Source: Bacillota bacterium
Lineage (GTDB): Bacteria; Bacillota; Clostridia; Christensenellales; Christensenellaceae
Direction of reading: 5' to 3'
Assembly (NCBI GenBank): GCA_023408315.1
Contig: JAEYKI010000008.1
Location: 186,001-250,000, forward strand
Length of the DNA stretch: 64,000 bases
Numbering within the stretch: position 1 is the first letter of the stretch; each line of letters begins with the position of its first letter. The position numbers and the translations under genes were made by a program. This document shows, piece by piece, positions 7,723-14,715 of this stretch. Under the pieces are notes generated by a model that was not told the origin of the DNA, searched no databases, and saw only the letters and a program-made list of their open reading frames with translations.

Positions 7723-9051
7723 ATGACCACTTTAAAAAGAACTCTCAGCACCAGGGACATGGTGATCTATGGTCTGGTGTTTATGATCCCCCTGGCGCCG
7801 GCCGCCATGTACGGCGTATATCTTGGCCCATCCAGCGGTATGGTTGCACTCTGCTACCTGATCGGTATGGCTGCCATGCTTTTTACGGGCCTCAGCTACC
7901 GGTTTATGTCCCAGAAATATCCGCTTGCAGGTTCCGTATACCTGTATGTGCAAAAGGGTGTTTCGCCGCCGCTTGGATTCATGAGCGGCTGGGCTATATT
8001 GCTGGATTATTTCCTGATGCCAGCCACTGTGGTTATTATTGGCAGCGCCTTTGGAAACGCGCTGCTGCCCGATGTACCCACCTGGGTATGGGTGCTGGTA
8101 TTTGTTGCTTTCAGCACGGTAACCAATGTAATGGGTGTGGACTGGGTATCCAAGAGCAGCTGGATTTTATTTGTTCTGCAAATAGCCGTTATCGCCATCT
8201 TCCTGTTTTGCGCCATCCGCATGTGGGCTACCGGGGCCATTCAATTCAACACCATTTCCTTCTTTAATCCGGAAGGCTTTAGCTTCTCAGGCATCATGCA
8301 GGCCACCGGTATTGTGATACTGAGTTATCTGGGATTCGACGCAATCAGCACGCTGGCGGAAGAAGCCAAAAATCCGGAGAAAACCGTGGGGAAGGCAATC
8401 ATCTGGTCCATTCTTTTAAGCGGCATTATATTCATCGCGGTCACATTCTTCGCCGGAATGGCCATTCCGGATTACCAGAGCCTGAATCCGGATTCCGCAT
8501 TCCTGGATGTTGTAAACTTTGTGGGCGGTCCGTGGCTAACCATGCTCACAACCATCGTGCTTATTGTTTCGTTCGGCATGGCAACCTGCCAGACCTCGCA
8601 GGCAGCCGTGGCCAGGGTGCTGTTCGCAATGGGCCGGGATGGCGTGCTGCCCAAGCAACTGGGATTTATCAGTAAAAAACACCAGACTCCCTATGTGGCA
8701 ATTATTGCCGTGGGTGTCATTATCACGCCCATCGCCCTTTTGTGCACGCTGGATCTCATCTCCACCATGGTAAGCTTTGGCGCGCTGGTGGGCTTTATAT
8801 TGCTCAATATTGCCGTTATCTGGAAATTCTTTGTAAAAGACAAGGAAAAGCGCAAAGAGCATCCCATAAAATCCACGCTGCTGTACCTTGTTTGCCCGCT
8901 CGCAGGGTTTGGCATTTCGCTCAGCATATTTATCAACCTTGGCCTAAACGCGCATGTGGTTGGTTTTGCGTGGCTGGCGGTTGGCATTGTATACCTGCTC
9001 TTTGTAACAAAAGGGTTCCGCAGCCCGGTGCCTCAAATGGAGCTGGATTAG
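7723..9051 (+). CDS. APC-superfamily amino acid permease
   Basis: 442 residues with about twelve hydrophobic segments. The first helix region (MVIYGLVFMIPLAPAAMYG) and the LSYLGFDAISTLAEEAKNPE segment are typical of the APC family, which imports amino acids or amines with H+/Na+ or by exchange. The ATG at 7723 was chosen because AAAGGAGG lies 5-6 bases before it and the protein then begins in line with APC permeases; the in-frame sequence upstream overlaps the terminator. It probably imports the substrate of the amine dehydrogenase encoded upstream. Confidence 0.85.
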   Translation: MTTLKRTLSTRDMVIYGLVFMIPLAPAAMYGVYLGPSSGMVALCYLIGMAAMLFTGLSYRFMSQKYPLAGSVYLYVQKGVSPPLGFMSGWAILLDYFLMPATVVIIGSAFGNALLPDVPTWVWVLVFVAFSTVTNVMGVDWVSKSSWILFVLQIAVIAIFLFCAIRMWATGAIQFNTISFFNPEGFSFSGIMQATGIVILSYLGFDAISTLAEEAKNPEKTVGKAIIWSILLSGIIFIAVTFFAGMAIPDYQSLNPDSAFLDVVNFVGGPWLTMLTTIVLIVSFGMATCQTSQAAVARVLFAMGRDGVLPKQLGFISKKHQTPYVAIIAVGVIITPIALLCTLDLISTMVSFGALVGFILLNIAVIWKFFVKDKEKRKEHPIKSTLLYLVCPLAGFGISLSIFINLGLNAHVVGFAWLAVGIVYLLFVTKGFRSPVPQMELD

Positions 9052-9089
9052 TTGCGGGTTTGAAAGTATTGCAAGCAAAAAAATCATTA

Positions 9090-9118
9090 TTGACATTTTA
9101 ATTTGCGTAAAGTACTAT
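9090..9118 (+). promoter_or_regulatory. Candidate promoter upstream of the AraC gene
   Basis: TTGACA (9090-9095) and TACTAT (9113-9118) are 17 bases apart; a TATAAT overlaps at 9116-9121 with a 20-base spacer. An intrinsic terminator follows immediately, so any transcript would be short unless read-through occurs. Confidence 0.5.
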
Positions 9119-9132
9119 AATATTCAAATGCA

Positions 9133-9175
9133 AATGCAAGGGCGCTTGCGCGTCCTTGCATTTTGCTTTTTTGTT
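9133..9175 (+). terminator. Intrinsic terminator
   Basis: AATGCAAGG and CCTTGCATT arms enclose a GC-rich loop and are followed by TTGCTTTTTTG. It ends the permease transcript or attenuates the AraC gene. Confidence 0.8.
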
Positions 9176-9221
9176 TAAGCCCCGGGTGGCTGCAAGGCTT
9201 CTTGGGGGAATTGGAGGTATT

Positions 9222-10127
9222 ATGGAAGGGTTGCCTATGGTGGCCATACAGCCATATTTTGTATTTGCGACATACGAATATTATAAAAAGCCTGTTATGC
9301 GCCATGGTATCTCTCATGTTTACCATTACCACCGCAACTGCCTGGAATTCGACCTGATCAACGCCATACCGGACGCTTGCGTGGACATTTTTTTTGAAAA
9401 AAAAAGCACGGGCGTGCACGCGCGCGTTTGCGGCACGGTAATGCAGATCACCGGCCTTGTGGACCATAGGGAAGACGAATACTTTGGCATACGGCTTATG
9501 CCCGGCATACTGCCCCCCAACATTTTGGCGGAAATGAAGGACCTTGTATGCCATGAACTGGAGCTGGCGGACGTGGCCAAAAACAAAGACCTGGCAAAAC
9601 GGATTGAGGACCAGCAAGACTGGCAGCAGGGCGTCCGGCTTTTTTTGGAGGATTATCTCGCCAGCCTGCGCAAGGCGGCCTGTTACTCCCTGGGCGCGGA
9701 TCAGCGGCGGCTGGCAGACCATATCCGGAATATGATTCTCTGCTCCGCCGGCAACATTCGCATACAGGAAATCGCTGAAAAAACAGGATACACGCCGCGG
9801 TATATTAATCATTTGTTCAACCGGTATTTTGGCCTGAGCCCTAAAACGTTTGAGGAGATCATCCGGTTTCAGAGCGCCATACAGCGCATCAACCACAACC
9901 AGGAAGAGCAGCTCACCAACATCGCCCTGGAGTCCGGCTATTTCGACCAGGCGCACTTCATCCGCGAGTTTAAAAAATACCTCACCATAACCCCGGCGGA
10001 ATACCGCACGCTGGTGCGGGAGCACGCCTATCTGGAGCGCCTGAACGTTCATTCTGCCCGGCAGAGGAGCCTTACCATGCAGCGCCACATAAACGGCGCG
10101 CTTACCGCATGCGGGCGGCAGGGCTGA
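9222..10127 (+). CDS. AraC-family transcriptional regulator
   Basis: 301 residues from an ATG preceded by GGAGG at 4 bases. An N-terminal cupin-like sensing region (residues 1-180) precedes a C-terminal double helix-turn-helix (about 190-285): RIQEIAEKTGYTPRYINHLF and LTNIALESGYFDQAHFIREF, followed by the conserved ITPAEYR. AraC proteins with this layout activate a neighbouring catabolic operon when the substrate is bound. Here the likely targets are the amine dehydrogenase operon and the permease just upstream. Direct operator evidence was not found. Confidence 0.85.
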   Translation: MEGLPMVAIQPYFVFATYEYYKKPVMRHGISHVYHYHRNCLEFDLINAIPDACVDIFFEKKSTGVHARVCGTVMQITGLVDHREDEYFGIRLMPGILPPNILAEMKDLVCHELELADVAKNKDLAKRIEDQQDWQQGVRLFLEDYLASLRKAACYSLGADQRRLADHIRNMILCSAGNIRIQEIAEKTGYTPRYINHLFNRYFGLSPKTFEEIIRFQSAIQRINHNQEEQLTNIALESGYFDQAHFIREFKKYLTITPAEYRTLVREHAYLERLNVHSARQRSLTMQRHINGALTACGRQG

Positions 10128-10147
10128 GGGCATGCCCGCGGCTCAAC

Positions 10148-10176
10148 TTGACGAATCATGGCATTTGTGATATTAT
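10148..10176 (+). promoter_or_regulatory. Promoter of the thiamin operon
   Basis: TTGACG (10148-10153), a 17-base spacer and TATTAT (10171-10176). Transcription would begin about 10183, at the first base of the TPP aptamer. Confidence 0.75.
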
Positions 10177-10183
10177 AAACAAA

Positions 10184-10275
10184 AACAGGGGAGCTTGCGC
10201 ATGCAGGCTGAGAGGAAACAGGCGTTTCGACCCTTTAAACCTGATTTGGATAATGCCAACGTAGGGATCTTCATT
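10184..10275 (+). promoter_or_regulatory. TPP riboswitch (THI element)
   Basis: All conserved THI-box blocks are present in order: CAGGGGAGC, GCTGAGAGGAAA, GACCCTTT, AACCTGATTTGGATAATGCC and AACGTAGGGA. Thiamin pyrophosphate binding to this aptamer normally represses expression. A terminator hairpin lies between the aptamer and the thiM start. Confidence 0.95.
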
Positions 10276-10287
10276 AAAGCGCGTTTT

Positions 10288-10326
10288 AGTGGATATGTCA
10301 TCTGGCATATCCGCTATTTTATTTTA
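10288..10326 (+). terminator. TPP riboswitch terminator
   Basis: AGTGGATATG (10288-10297) pairs with CATATCCGCT (10306-10315), followed by ATTTTATTTT. Its position 12 bases after the aptamer and before thiM fits transcription attenuation. Confidence 0.8.
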
Positions 10327-10338
10327 AGGAAGATGTTT

Positions 10339-11166
10339 ATGCTGTTTGAAAAAATAATAGAAAACGTACGCAAAACCCGCCCGCTGGTGCACTGCATCAC
10401 CAATTACGTAACGGTGAACGACTGCGCGAACATGCTTCTGGCCTCCGGCGCCTCGCCCATTATGGCGGACGATATTGCGGAGGTGGAAGAGGTCACTTCC
10501 ATTTGCGGCGCGCTGGCGCTCAACATTGGCACGTTGAGCGAACGGACGATTGCATCGATGTTCCGGGCGGGAAAAAAAGCGAACGAACTGGGGCATCCGG
10601 TCGTGCTGGACCCCGTGGGCGCGGGCGCGTCCGCCCTGCGGACGGATACGGCGAAAAGCCTGCTCAGTGAGATTAGATTTGCCGTTATACGCGGGAATAT
10701 TTCAGAAATCAAAACAATAGCGTCCGGCAGCGGCACAACACAGGGCGTGGACGCAAACGTGAGCGACGCGGTGACGGGCGGGAACCTGGATTTGGCCGTG
10801 CGCTTTGCCAAAGACCTGAGCGCGCGGGAAGGAGCGGTGATTGCCATTACGGGCGCAATTGATATTGTGGCAGACGTAAAAAACGCGTATTGTATAAAAA
10901 ACGGGCACCCCATGATGTCCCGCATCACCGGAACAGGGTGCATGCTTACCGCATTGCTGGCGGGATTCTGCGGAGCAAACCCAAATGATACTCTGGACGC
11001 CGCAGCCGCGGCTGTGGCCGCCATGGGGCTGTGCGGCGAGATTGCGTATGAAAAAACGCAGGGGACAGGCGGCGGCACAGGTTCGTTCCGCATGCACCTG
11101 CTGGACGCCATGAGCCAAATGGACGCAAAGACGCTGAACGGAGGGCTTAAGATTGAGTTTCGATAA
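10339..11166 (+). CDS. thiM: Hydroxyethylthiazole kinase
   Basis: 275 residues. It phosphorylates the thiazole alcohol for thiamin salvage. Recognisable segments are LVHCITNYVTVNDCANMLLA at the start, PVVLDPVGAGAS, RGNISEI and the ribokinase-like RITGTGCMLTALLAGF with the catalytic Cys typical of ThiM. The ATG at 10339 was chosen because AAGGA sits 8 bases upstream; a second ATG at 10333 would be only 2 bases from the site. It is the first gene behind the TPP riboswitch and overlaps thiE by 14 bases. With no thiG/thiC nearby, the operon serves salvage. Confidence 0.95.
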   Translation: MLFEKIIENVRKTRPLVHCITNYVTVNDCANMLLASGASPIMADDIAEVEEVTSICGALALNIGTLSERTIASMFRAGKKANELGHPVVLDPVGAGASALRTDTAKSLLSEIRFAVIRGNISEIKTIASGSGTTQGVDANVSDAVTGGNLDLAVRFAKDLSAREGAVIAITGAIDIVADVKNAYCIKNGHPMMSRITGTGCMLTALLAGFCGANPNDTLDAAAAAVAAMGLCGEIAYEKTQGTGGGTGSFRMHLLDAMSQMDAKTLNGGLKIEFR

Positions 11167-11794
11167 AGATTCCCTGCTATTGTACATAGTGACGGACCGC
11201 ACATGGCTGGCGGGACGCACGCTTGCCTCCCGGGTGGAGGCCGCACTGCAGGGGGGCGCCACCTGTGTGCAAATGCGGGAAAAAGAACTGGATGCGGAGG
11301 CGTTTTTAAGGGAAGCAAGAGCCATGCGGGAAGTAACGGCCCGGCATGGCGTTCCATTTATAGTGAATGATGATGTGGAAATTGCCCTGGCCTGCGGCGC
11401 GGACGGCGTGCATGTGGGGCAAAGCGACCTGAAAGCATGCGAGGCCCGCAAACGCATAGGTCCCGGCAAAATACTGGGCGTATCTGTGCATACTGTGGAG
11501 CAGGCCGTGCAGGCGGCAGAAAACGGCGCGGACTACCTTGGCGTGGGCGCTGTATTTTCTACCTCCACCAAACAGGACGCGGATAGGGTATCTGCGGATA
11601 TGCTCCAGAACATCTGCCGCGCGGTTTCCGTTCCGGTGGTGGCCATTGGGGGAATCAGCGCGCAGAATATTGCACAGCTCTCGGGCAGCGGCATTGCCGG
11701 GGTGGCGGTCATCTCGGCCATATTCGCGTCCCCGGACGCAGGGGAGGCCGCGCGGCAGATGAAAGCGCTGGCGCAAGAGGCGGTGCGGCTGTGA
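11153..11794 (+). CDS. thiE: Thiamin-phosphate synthase
   Basis: 213 residues from a TTG start with GGAGGG 7 bases upstream, inside the end of thiM. It joins HMP-PP and thiazole phosphate to thiamin phosphate. Family markers are LYIVTDR, QMREKEL, VPFIVNDDVEIALACGADGV, VHVGQSD, the GAVFSTSTKQDA phosphate loop and VVAIGGI. The stop overlaps the GTG start of the HAD gene by 4 bases. Confidence 0.95.
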   Translation: MSFDKDSLLLYIVTDRTWLAGRTLASRVEAALQGGATCVQMREKELDAEAFLREARAMREVTARHGVPFIVNDDVEIALACGADGVHVGQSDLKACEARKRIGPGKILGVSVHTVEQAVQAAENGADYLGVGAVFSTSTKQDADRVSADMLQNICRAVSVPVVAIGGISAQNIAQLSGSGIAGVAVISAIFASPDAGEAARQMKALAQEAVRL

Positions 11795-12438
11795 AATACA
11801 AAGGAGCCATATTTGATCTGGACGGCACGCTGATAGATTCCATGCCGGTGTGGGGAAACCTGGGGCGCGATTACCTGGCGTCTGTGGGTGTTACGCCGCC
11901 GCCTGGAATAGGCCGCACCCTCAAGACCATGTGCCTGCGCGAGGGCGCGGAATACTTTATCAATGAGCTTCATGTGAACAGATCCGCGCAGGAAATTATG
12001 GACGGCATCGTGGCGCTGTTGGAAAGGCAGTACCGGGAGAGCGTACCAATAAAGCCGCATGTACTGCCATTTTTGACGCATCTGTGGAATATAGGCGTTT
12101 CCTGCTGCGCAGTAACGGCAAGCGACCACTCCCTGGCGGAGGCCGCGTTAAAACGCCTTGGCATCCTGCCCTTCTTCCGGTTTATCCTTACGTGCGGCGA
12201 CGCGGGTTGCGGCAAAGGCGACCCGGCGATCTTCCAAAAGGCAGTGCAATTGCTGGACACGCTCGCAGGGGAAACAATCGTGTTTGAAGACGCGCTGCAC
12301 GCCATACATACGGCCAAAGCCGCTGGGCTGGCCGTTGCCGCGGTATATGACGCGTCTGCGGAAAGCGACGGGCAGGCCATACAAACAGCGGCGGATTATT
12401 ACCTGGAATCATTTGCAGACTGGGGGATCATACCATGA
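11791..12438 (+). CDS. HAD-superfamily phosphatase in the thi operon
   Basis: 215 residues from a GTG start coupled to thiE. HAD motif I is FDLDGTLIDS near residue 8. The Thr/Ser of motif II lies in CCAVTASD, the motif III Lys in CGKGDPAIF, and motif IV in IVFEDALHAI. The size and cap suggest a beta-phosphoglucomutase-like phosphatase. Its place between thiE and thiD, with 4-base overlaps on both sides, implies a thiamin-related phosphate ester substrate, for example thiamin phosphate or HMP phosphate. That is inference from context. Confidence 0.85.
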   Translation: MKYKGAIFDLDGTLIDSMPVWGNLGRDYLASVGVTPPPGIGRTLKTMCLREGAEYFINELHVNRSAQEIMDGIVALLERQYRESVPIKPHVLPFLTHLWNIGVSCCAVTASDHSLAEAALKRLGILPFFRFILTCGDAGCGKGDPAIFQKAVQLLDTLAGETIVFEDALHAIHTAKAAGLAVAAVYDASAESDGQAIQTAADYYLESFADWGIIP

Positions 12439-13235
12439 AAACAGTGCTGACCATAGCGGGATCAGACTGCAGCGGCGGCGCGGGCATACAGGCGGACATC
12501 AAAACCATTACGGCGTATAAAATGTATGCCATGAGCGCCATTACCGCCCTGACCGCCCAAAACACCACAGGCGTATACGGCGTGCTGGACGCAGGCGCGG
12601 AGTTTGTATCCCTGCAACTCAAATGCATTTTTGAGGACATCTTTCCGGATGCGGTGAAGATTGGCATGGTATCCAGCCGGGAGATCATCTGCGCCATTGC
12701 GGAGAGCCTGGAATATTACAATGCCAGGAACATAGTTGTAGACCCGGTAATGGTTTCCACCAGCGGCAGCCGCCTGCTGGGAGAGGGAGCGGCGGACGCG
12801 CTGGCAACCCGCCTGATGCCCTTGGCAGCCCTTGTGACCCCCAATATTCCGGAGGCGGAAGCAATAAGCGGCATAACCATACGCTCCGCGGCGGATATGG
12901 CGCTGGCAGCGCATAAAATCTCCTCCGGGGCAAACTGCGGCGTACTGGTCAAAGGTGGGCACCTGGCGGGCAGCGCGGACGACCTTTTATATGCAAACAG
13001 CAAAGATATCTGGTTTCGCTCGGAGCGCATAGACAATTTAAACACGCATGGCACCGGATGCACGCTTTCCTCCGCAATTGCCTGCAATCTGGCGTTGGGC
13101 CTCAGCCTGGAGGAGAGCGCCAGAAACGCCAAAAATTTTATTTGCGGCGCGCTTGGGGCAGGGCTAGACCTGGGTCGGGGCAGCGGGCCCCTGGACCATT
13201 GCTTTAACATCCAATCTTTTTTGCAGCAGGAATAA
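12435..13235 (+). CDS. thiD: Hydroxymethylpyrimidine (phosphate) kinase
   Basis: 266 residues. It phosphorylates HMP to HMP-P and HMP-PP for ThiE. Motifs: TIAGSDCSGGAGIQADIKT at the N-terminus, VVDPVMVSTSGSRLLG, VTPNIPEAE and the ribokinase-family anion hole NTHGTGCTLSSAIACNLALG. The ATG overlaps the HAD stop by 4 bases. It is the last gene of the TPP-controlled operon; a terminator follows. Confidence 0.95.
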   Translation: MKTVLTIAGSDCSGGAGIQADIKTITAYKMYAMSAITALTAQNTTGVYGVLDAGAEFVSLQLKCIFEDIFPDAVKIGMVSSREIICAIAESLEYYNARNIVVDPVMVSTSGSRLLGEGAADALATRLMPLAALVTPNIPEAEAISGITIRSAADMALAAHKISSGANCGVLVKGGHLAGSADDLLYANSKDIWFRSERIDNLNTHGTGCTLSSAIACNLALGLSLEESARNAKNFICGALGAGLDLGRGSGPLDHCFNIQSFLQQE

Positions 13236-13243
13236 AACAAAAA

Positions 13244-13271
13244 CGGAATGCACAAATGCACTCCGCTTTTA
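13244..13271 (+). terminator. Terminator of the thiamin operon
   Basis: CGGAATGCA and TGCACTCCG arms (one G-U) are separated by CAAA and followed by CTTTTAT. Confidence 0.75.
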
Positions 13272-13284
13272 TGATAGCGTTTAT

Positions 13285-13422
13285 TCAGCAATTCGGGCCG
13301 CAACTATAGTTTGGGCCGCATCCGCATCCCTGGCCGCAACCGCATCCACATCCCATGCCGCCTCCGCACAAGAAAAGCAGCAATATAATAATCATAAAGT
13401 TATTTCCAAAACATCCGCACAT
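13285..13422 (-). CDS. Cys/Gly-rich 45-residue membrane peptide
   Basis: A 45-codon gene on the minus strand with GGAGGAG 5 bases before the ATG. The peptide begins MCGCFGNNF, has a short hydrophobic helix (MIIILLLFLCGGG) and ends in a run of CG repeats with eleven cysteines overall. I do not recognise a named family. Short hydrophobic Gly/Cys-rich proteins of this sort are common among sporulation-associated small proteins of Bacillota (YjcZ-like or coat-associated), and a sigma-K-like promoter precedes it. Function is unknown. The strong ribosome site and clean composition argue that it is real. Confidence 0.65.
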   Translation of the reverse strand: MCGCFGNNFMIIILLLFLCGGGMGCGCGCGQGCGCGPNYSCGPNC

Positions 13423-13450
13423 AATGGCTCCTCCAATTTTTTATTTATTG

Positions 13451-13477
13451 TACAATATGCGGAGCCTGGCGTTAGGT
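13451..13477 (-). promoter_or_regulatory. Possible sigma-K-like promoter of the Cys-rich peptide gene
   Basis: On the minus strand AC, a 16-base spacer and CATATTGTA (13451-13459) match the loose sigma-K pattern AC-N16-CATANNNTA. The start would be about 23 bases before the ATG. The consensus carries little information, so this is only suggestive. Confidence 0.3.
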
Positions 13478-13580
13478 TGGTGACAAGGTCACAAAGCCGC
13501 CGGCGTCAGCCGGCATGTCTTCTATAAAGAACATATTGGTAGATATATAACGCTCAAATTTGGAATTTTAATTGGCTTTT

Positions 13581-14186
13581 TTAATGGATGATAACGCAAC
13601 GGTTTGTAACGATTGTTCCCAGTTCGTTTCCGTTATCTATTTCAGAAAAATTAGTAAAAGTATGATGGCGGTTTAACAATAAAATAATTTTGCCCTGCCT
13701 GCGCATTTCACCAATTAAGGTGATGGTATTAAAAAGCCCTTCTTTCTCAAGATTGCGGAAGGGTTCTATCAATATAAAAAAGGAGTGGCTGTTTACTATG
13801 TGCAGAGCGCTGTTCAATCTGTCATAAATTTCGCCGGAATACGGCCCGTGCGACGGCATCTCAAAAGTATGTCCGTCCAATTGAACACAATTAGCCAGCA
13901 TCTGCATATTTTTCAGGCAGTACTCATTTGGTATAAACGCATTTGTTTCAAAAATCATGTCCCGCGCCTGCAATCGGTCCAATAAATTAAAGGACATTTC
14001 ATTGAAACAAATGCTGACCGACTGATAAGTGGGTACCAAAAAACCGTTTGAAAATAGAAATAAGTCTGTTTTGCCCAACTGCATATTGGAAATAATGCCC
14101 AAAACATTTGAATTGGCCGAATTGTAGCCCCTTAAGCTTTTTTTAATAGATAGATTTTGCGGTTGCGGCAAATTTACATAATTCAT
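13581..14186 (-). CDS. Divergent ABC-ATPase-like protein of the agr region
   Basis: 201 residues from the ATG at 14186; an in-frame TTG five codons upstream has no better ribosome site. I see no confident family. The order of motifs resembles a decayed ABC ATPase: LGKTDLFLFSNGF near residue 43 in place of a Walker A, PYSGEIYDRLNSALHIV like the LSGG signature helix, then FFILIEPFRNLEKEG where ABC proteins have hhhhDEPxxxLD, and KIILLLNRHH like the H-loop. The Walker B Asp is missing (I in its place) and the P-loop glycines are reduced, so it may not hydrolyse ATP. It lies beside agrD and the small RNA, on the same strand as agrD. Confidence 0.55.
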   Translation of the reverse strand: MNYVNLPQPQNLSIKKSLRGYNSANSNVLGIISNMQLGKTDLFLFSNGFLVPTYQSVSICFNEMSFNLLDRLQARDMIFETNAFIPNEYCLKNMQMLANCVQLDGHTFEMPSHGPYSGEIYDRLNSALHIVNSHSFFILIEPFRNLEKEGLFNTITLIGEMRRQGKIILLLNRHHTFTNFSEIDNGNELGTIVTNRCVIIH

Positions 14187-14214
14187 AATATCTTTACCCA
14201 AAAATGAAATTCTT

Positions 14215-14245
14215 TTGCTTAATTCATCCGGTTTTATGGTATAAT
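14215..14245 (+). promoter_or_regulatory. Extended -10 promoter for a small RNA
   Basis: TTGCTT (14215-14220) and TATAAT (14240-14245) with a 19-base spacer; TGG directly before the TATAAT provides an extended -10 (TGN). A start at 14251-14252 coincides with the first base of a long stem. Confidence 0.6.
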
Positions 14246-14250
14246 AAATC

Positions 14251-14321
14251 GAGTCCTTGCAATTAGCTATCCGCCACCCAGACTGATAGTCTTAAACAGT
14301 TGTAAGGACTCGTACTTTTTT
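14251..14321 (+). ncRNA. Candidate 71-nt small RNA in the agr locus
   Basis: The segment is closed by a 12-pair stem: GAGTCCTTGCAA (14251-14262) with TTGTAAGGACTC (14300-14311), one G-U. It ends in GTAC plus TTTTTT, so the outer stem also works as the terminator. Inside, CTATC can pair with GATAG, or AGACT with AGTCT, which are two mutually exclusive hairpins. An extended -10 promoter ends 6 bases before the stem. There is no reading frame of note. It is convergent with agrD and would overlap any long agrD transcript. I could not match it to a known RNA family. Confidence 0.55.
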
Positions 14322-14342
14322 AGTCAGCAGCCTTTTTCACCT

Positions 14343-14489
14343 TTACTTTACAAGTTTTTTTGGTACCTTTACCTCATAGAGGAACCCGCAGCACATTGGA
14401 GTCACGAACATGTCCGCCGTTTTCAGCAAGGTGCGTTCCGCGCCCTTAACGAGGGGTGATTTCTGGCCTTTCGCATTGGTCTTTTTCAT
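14343..14489 (-). CDS. agrD: AgrD-like autoinducing peptide precursor
   Basis: 48 residues, too short for usual ORF cut-offs. AGGAGG lies 8 bases before the ATG at 14489. The N-terminal half is basic and amphipathic (leader), followed by VTPMCCGFLYEVKVPKKLVK. The end aligns with the staphylococcal AgrD tail (EVEVPKEL against EVKVPKKL), which puts the thiolactone Cys at residue 33, the ring at CCGFL (33-37) and the AgrB cleavage site before Tyr38. AgrB and AgrC/AgrA genes lie within 3 kb but in the opposite orientation. The product would be the secreted cyclic signal of this quorum-sensing system. Family and neighbourhood agree well; the mature peptide is predicted. Confidence 0.85.
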   Translation of the reverse strand: MKKTNAKGQKSPLVKGAERTLLKTADMFVTPMCCGFLYEVKVPKKLVK

Positions 14490-14715
14490 TTTTTTTTACC
14501 TCCTGTAAAAATTAAATATGCTGAATACATTTTCAGTATATTTGCTTTAAATACTACATTTATCTGCAATACTCGCAATCATCGTGGCACGAATCGGGGG
14601 AAAATAGACATAAAATTATAAAGATATTACTTCTTCTATCAAATAATATATTATGATACAATAACTGTAATATTATAGGCGATAATTTAAAATAATTCAT
14701 AGAAAAGGCTTAATT

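Noticed and set aside
14521..14715. Paired AgrA (LytTR) binding repeats between agrD and agrC
   Set aside because: A single TTACAGTTA-like element occurs near 14665 on the minus strand, but no second copy lies 20-22 bases away.
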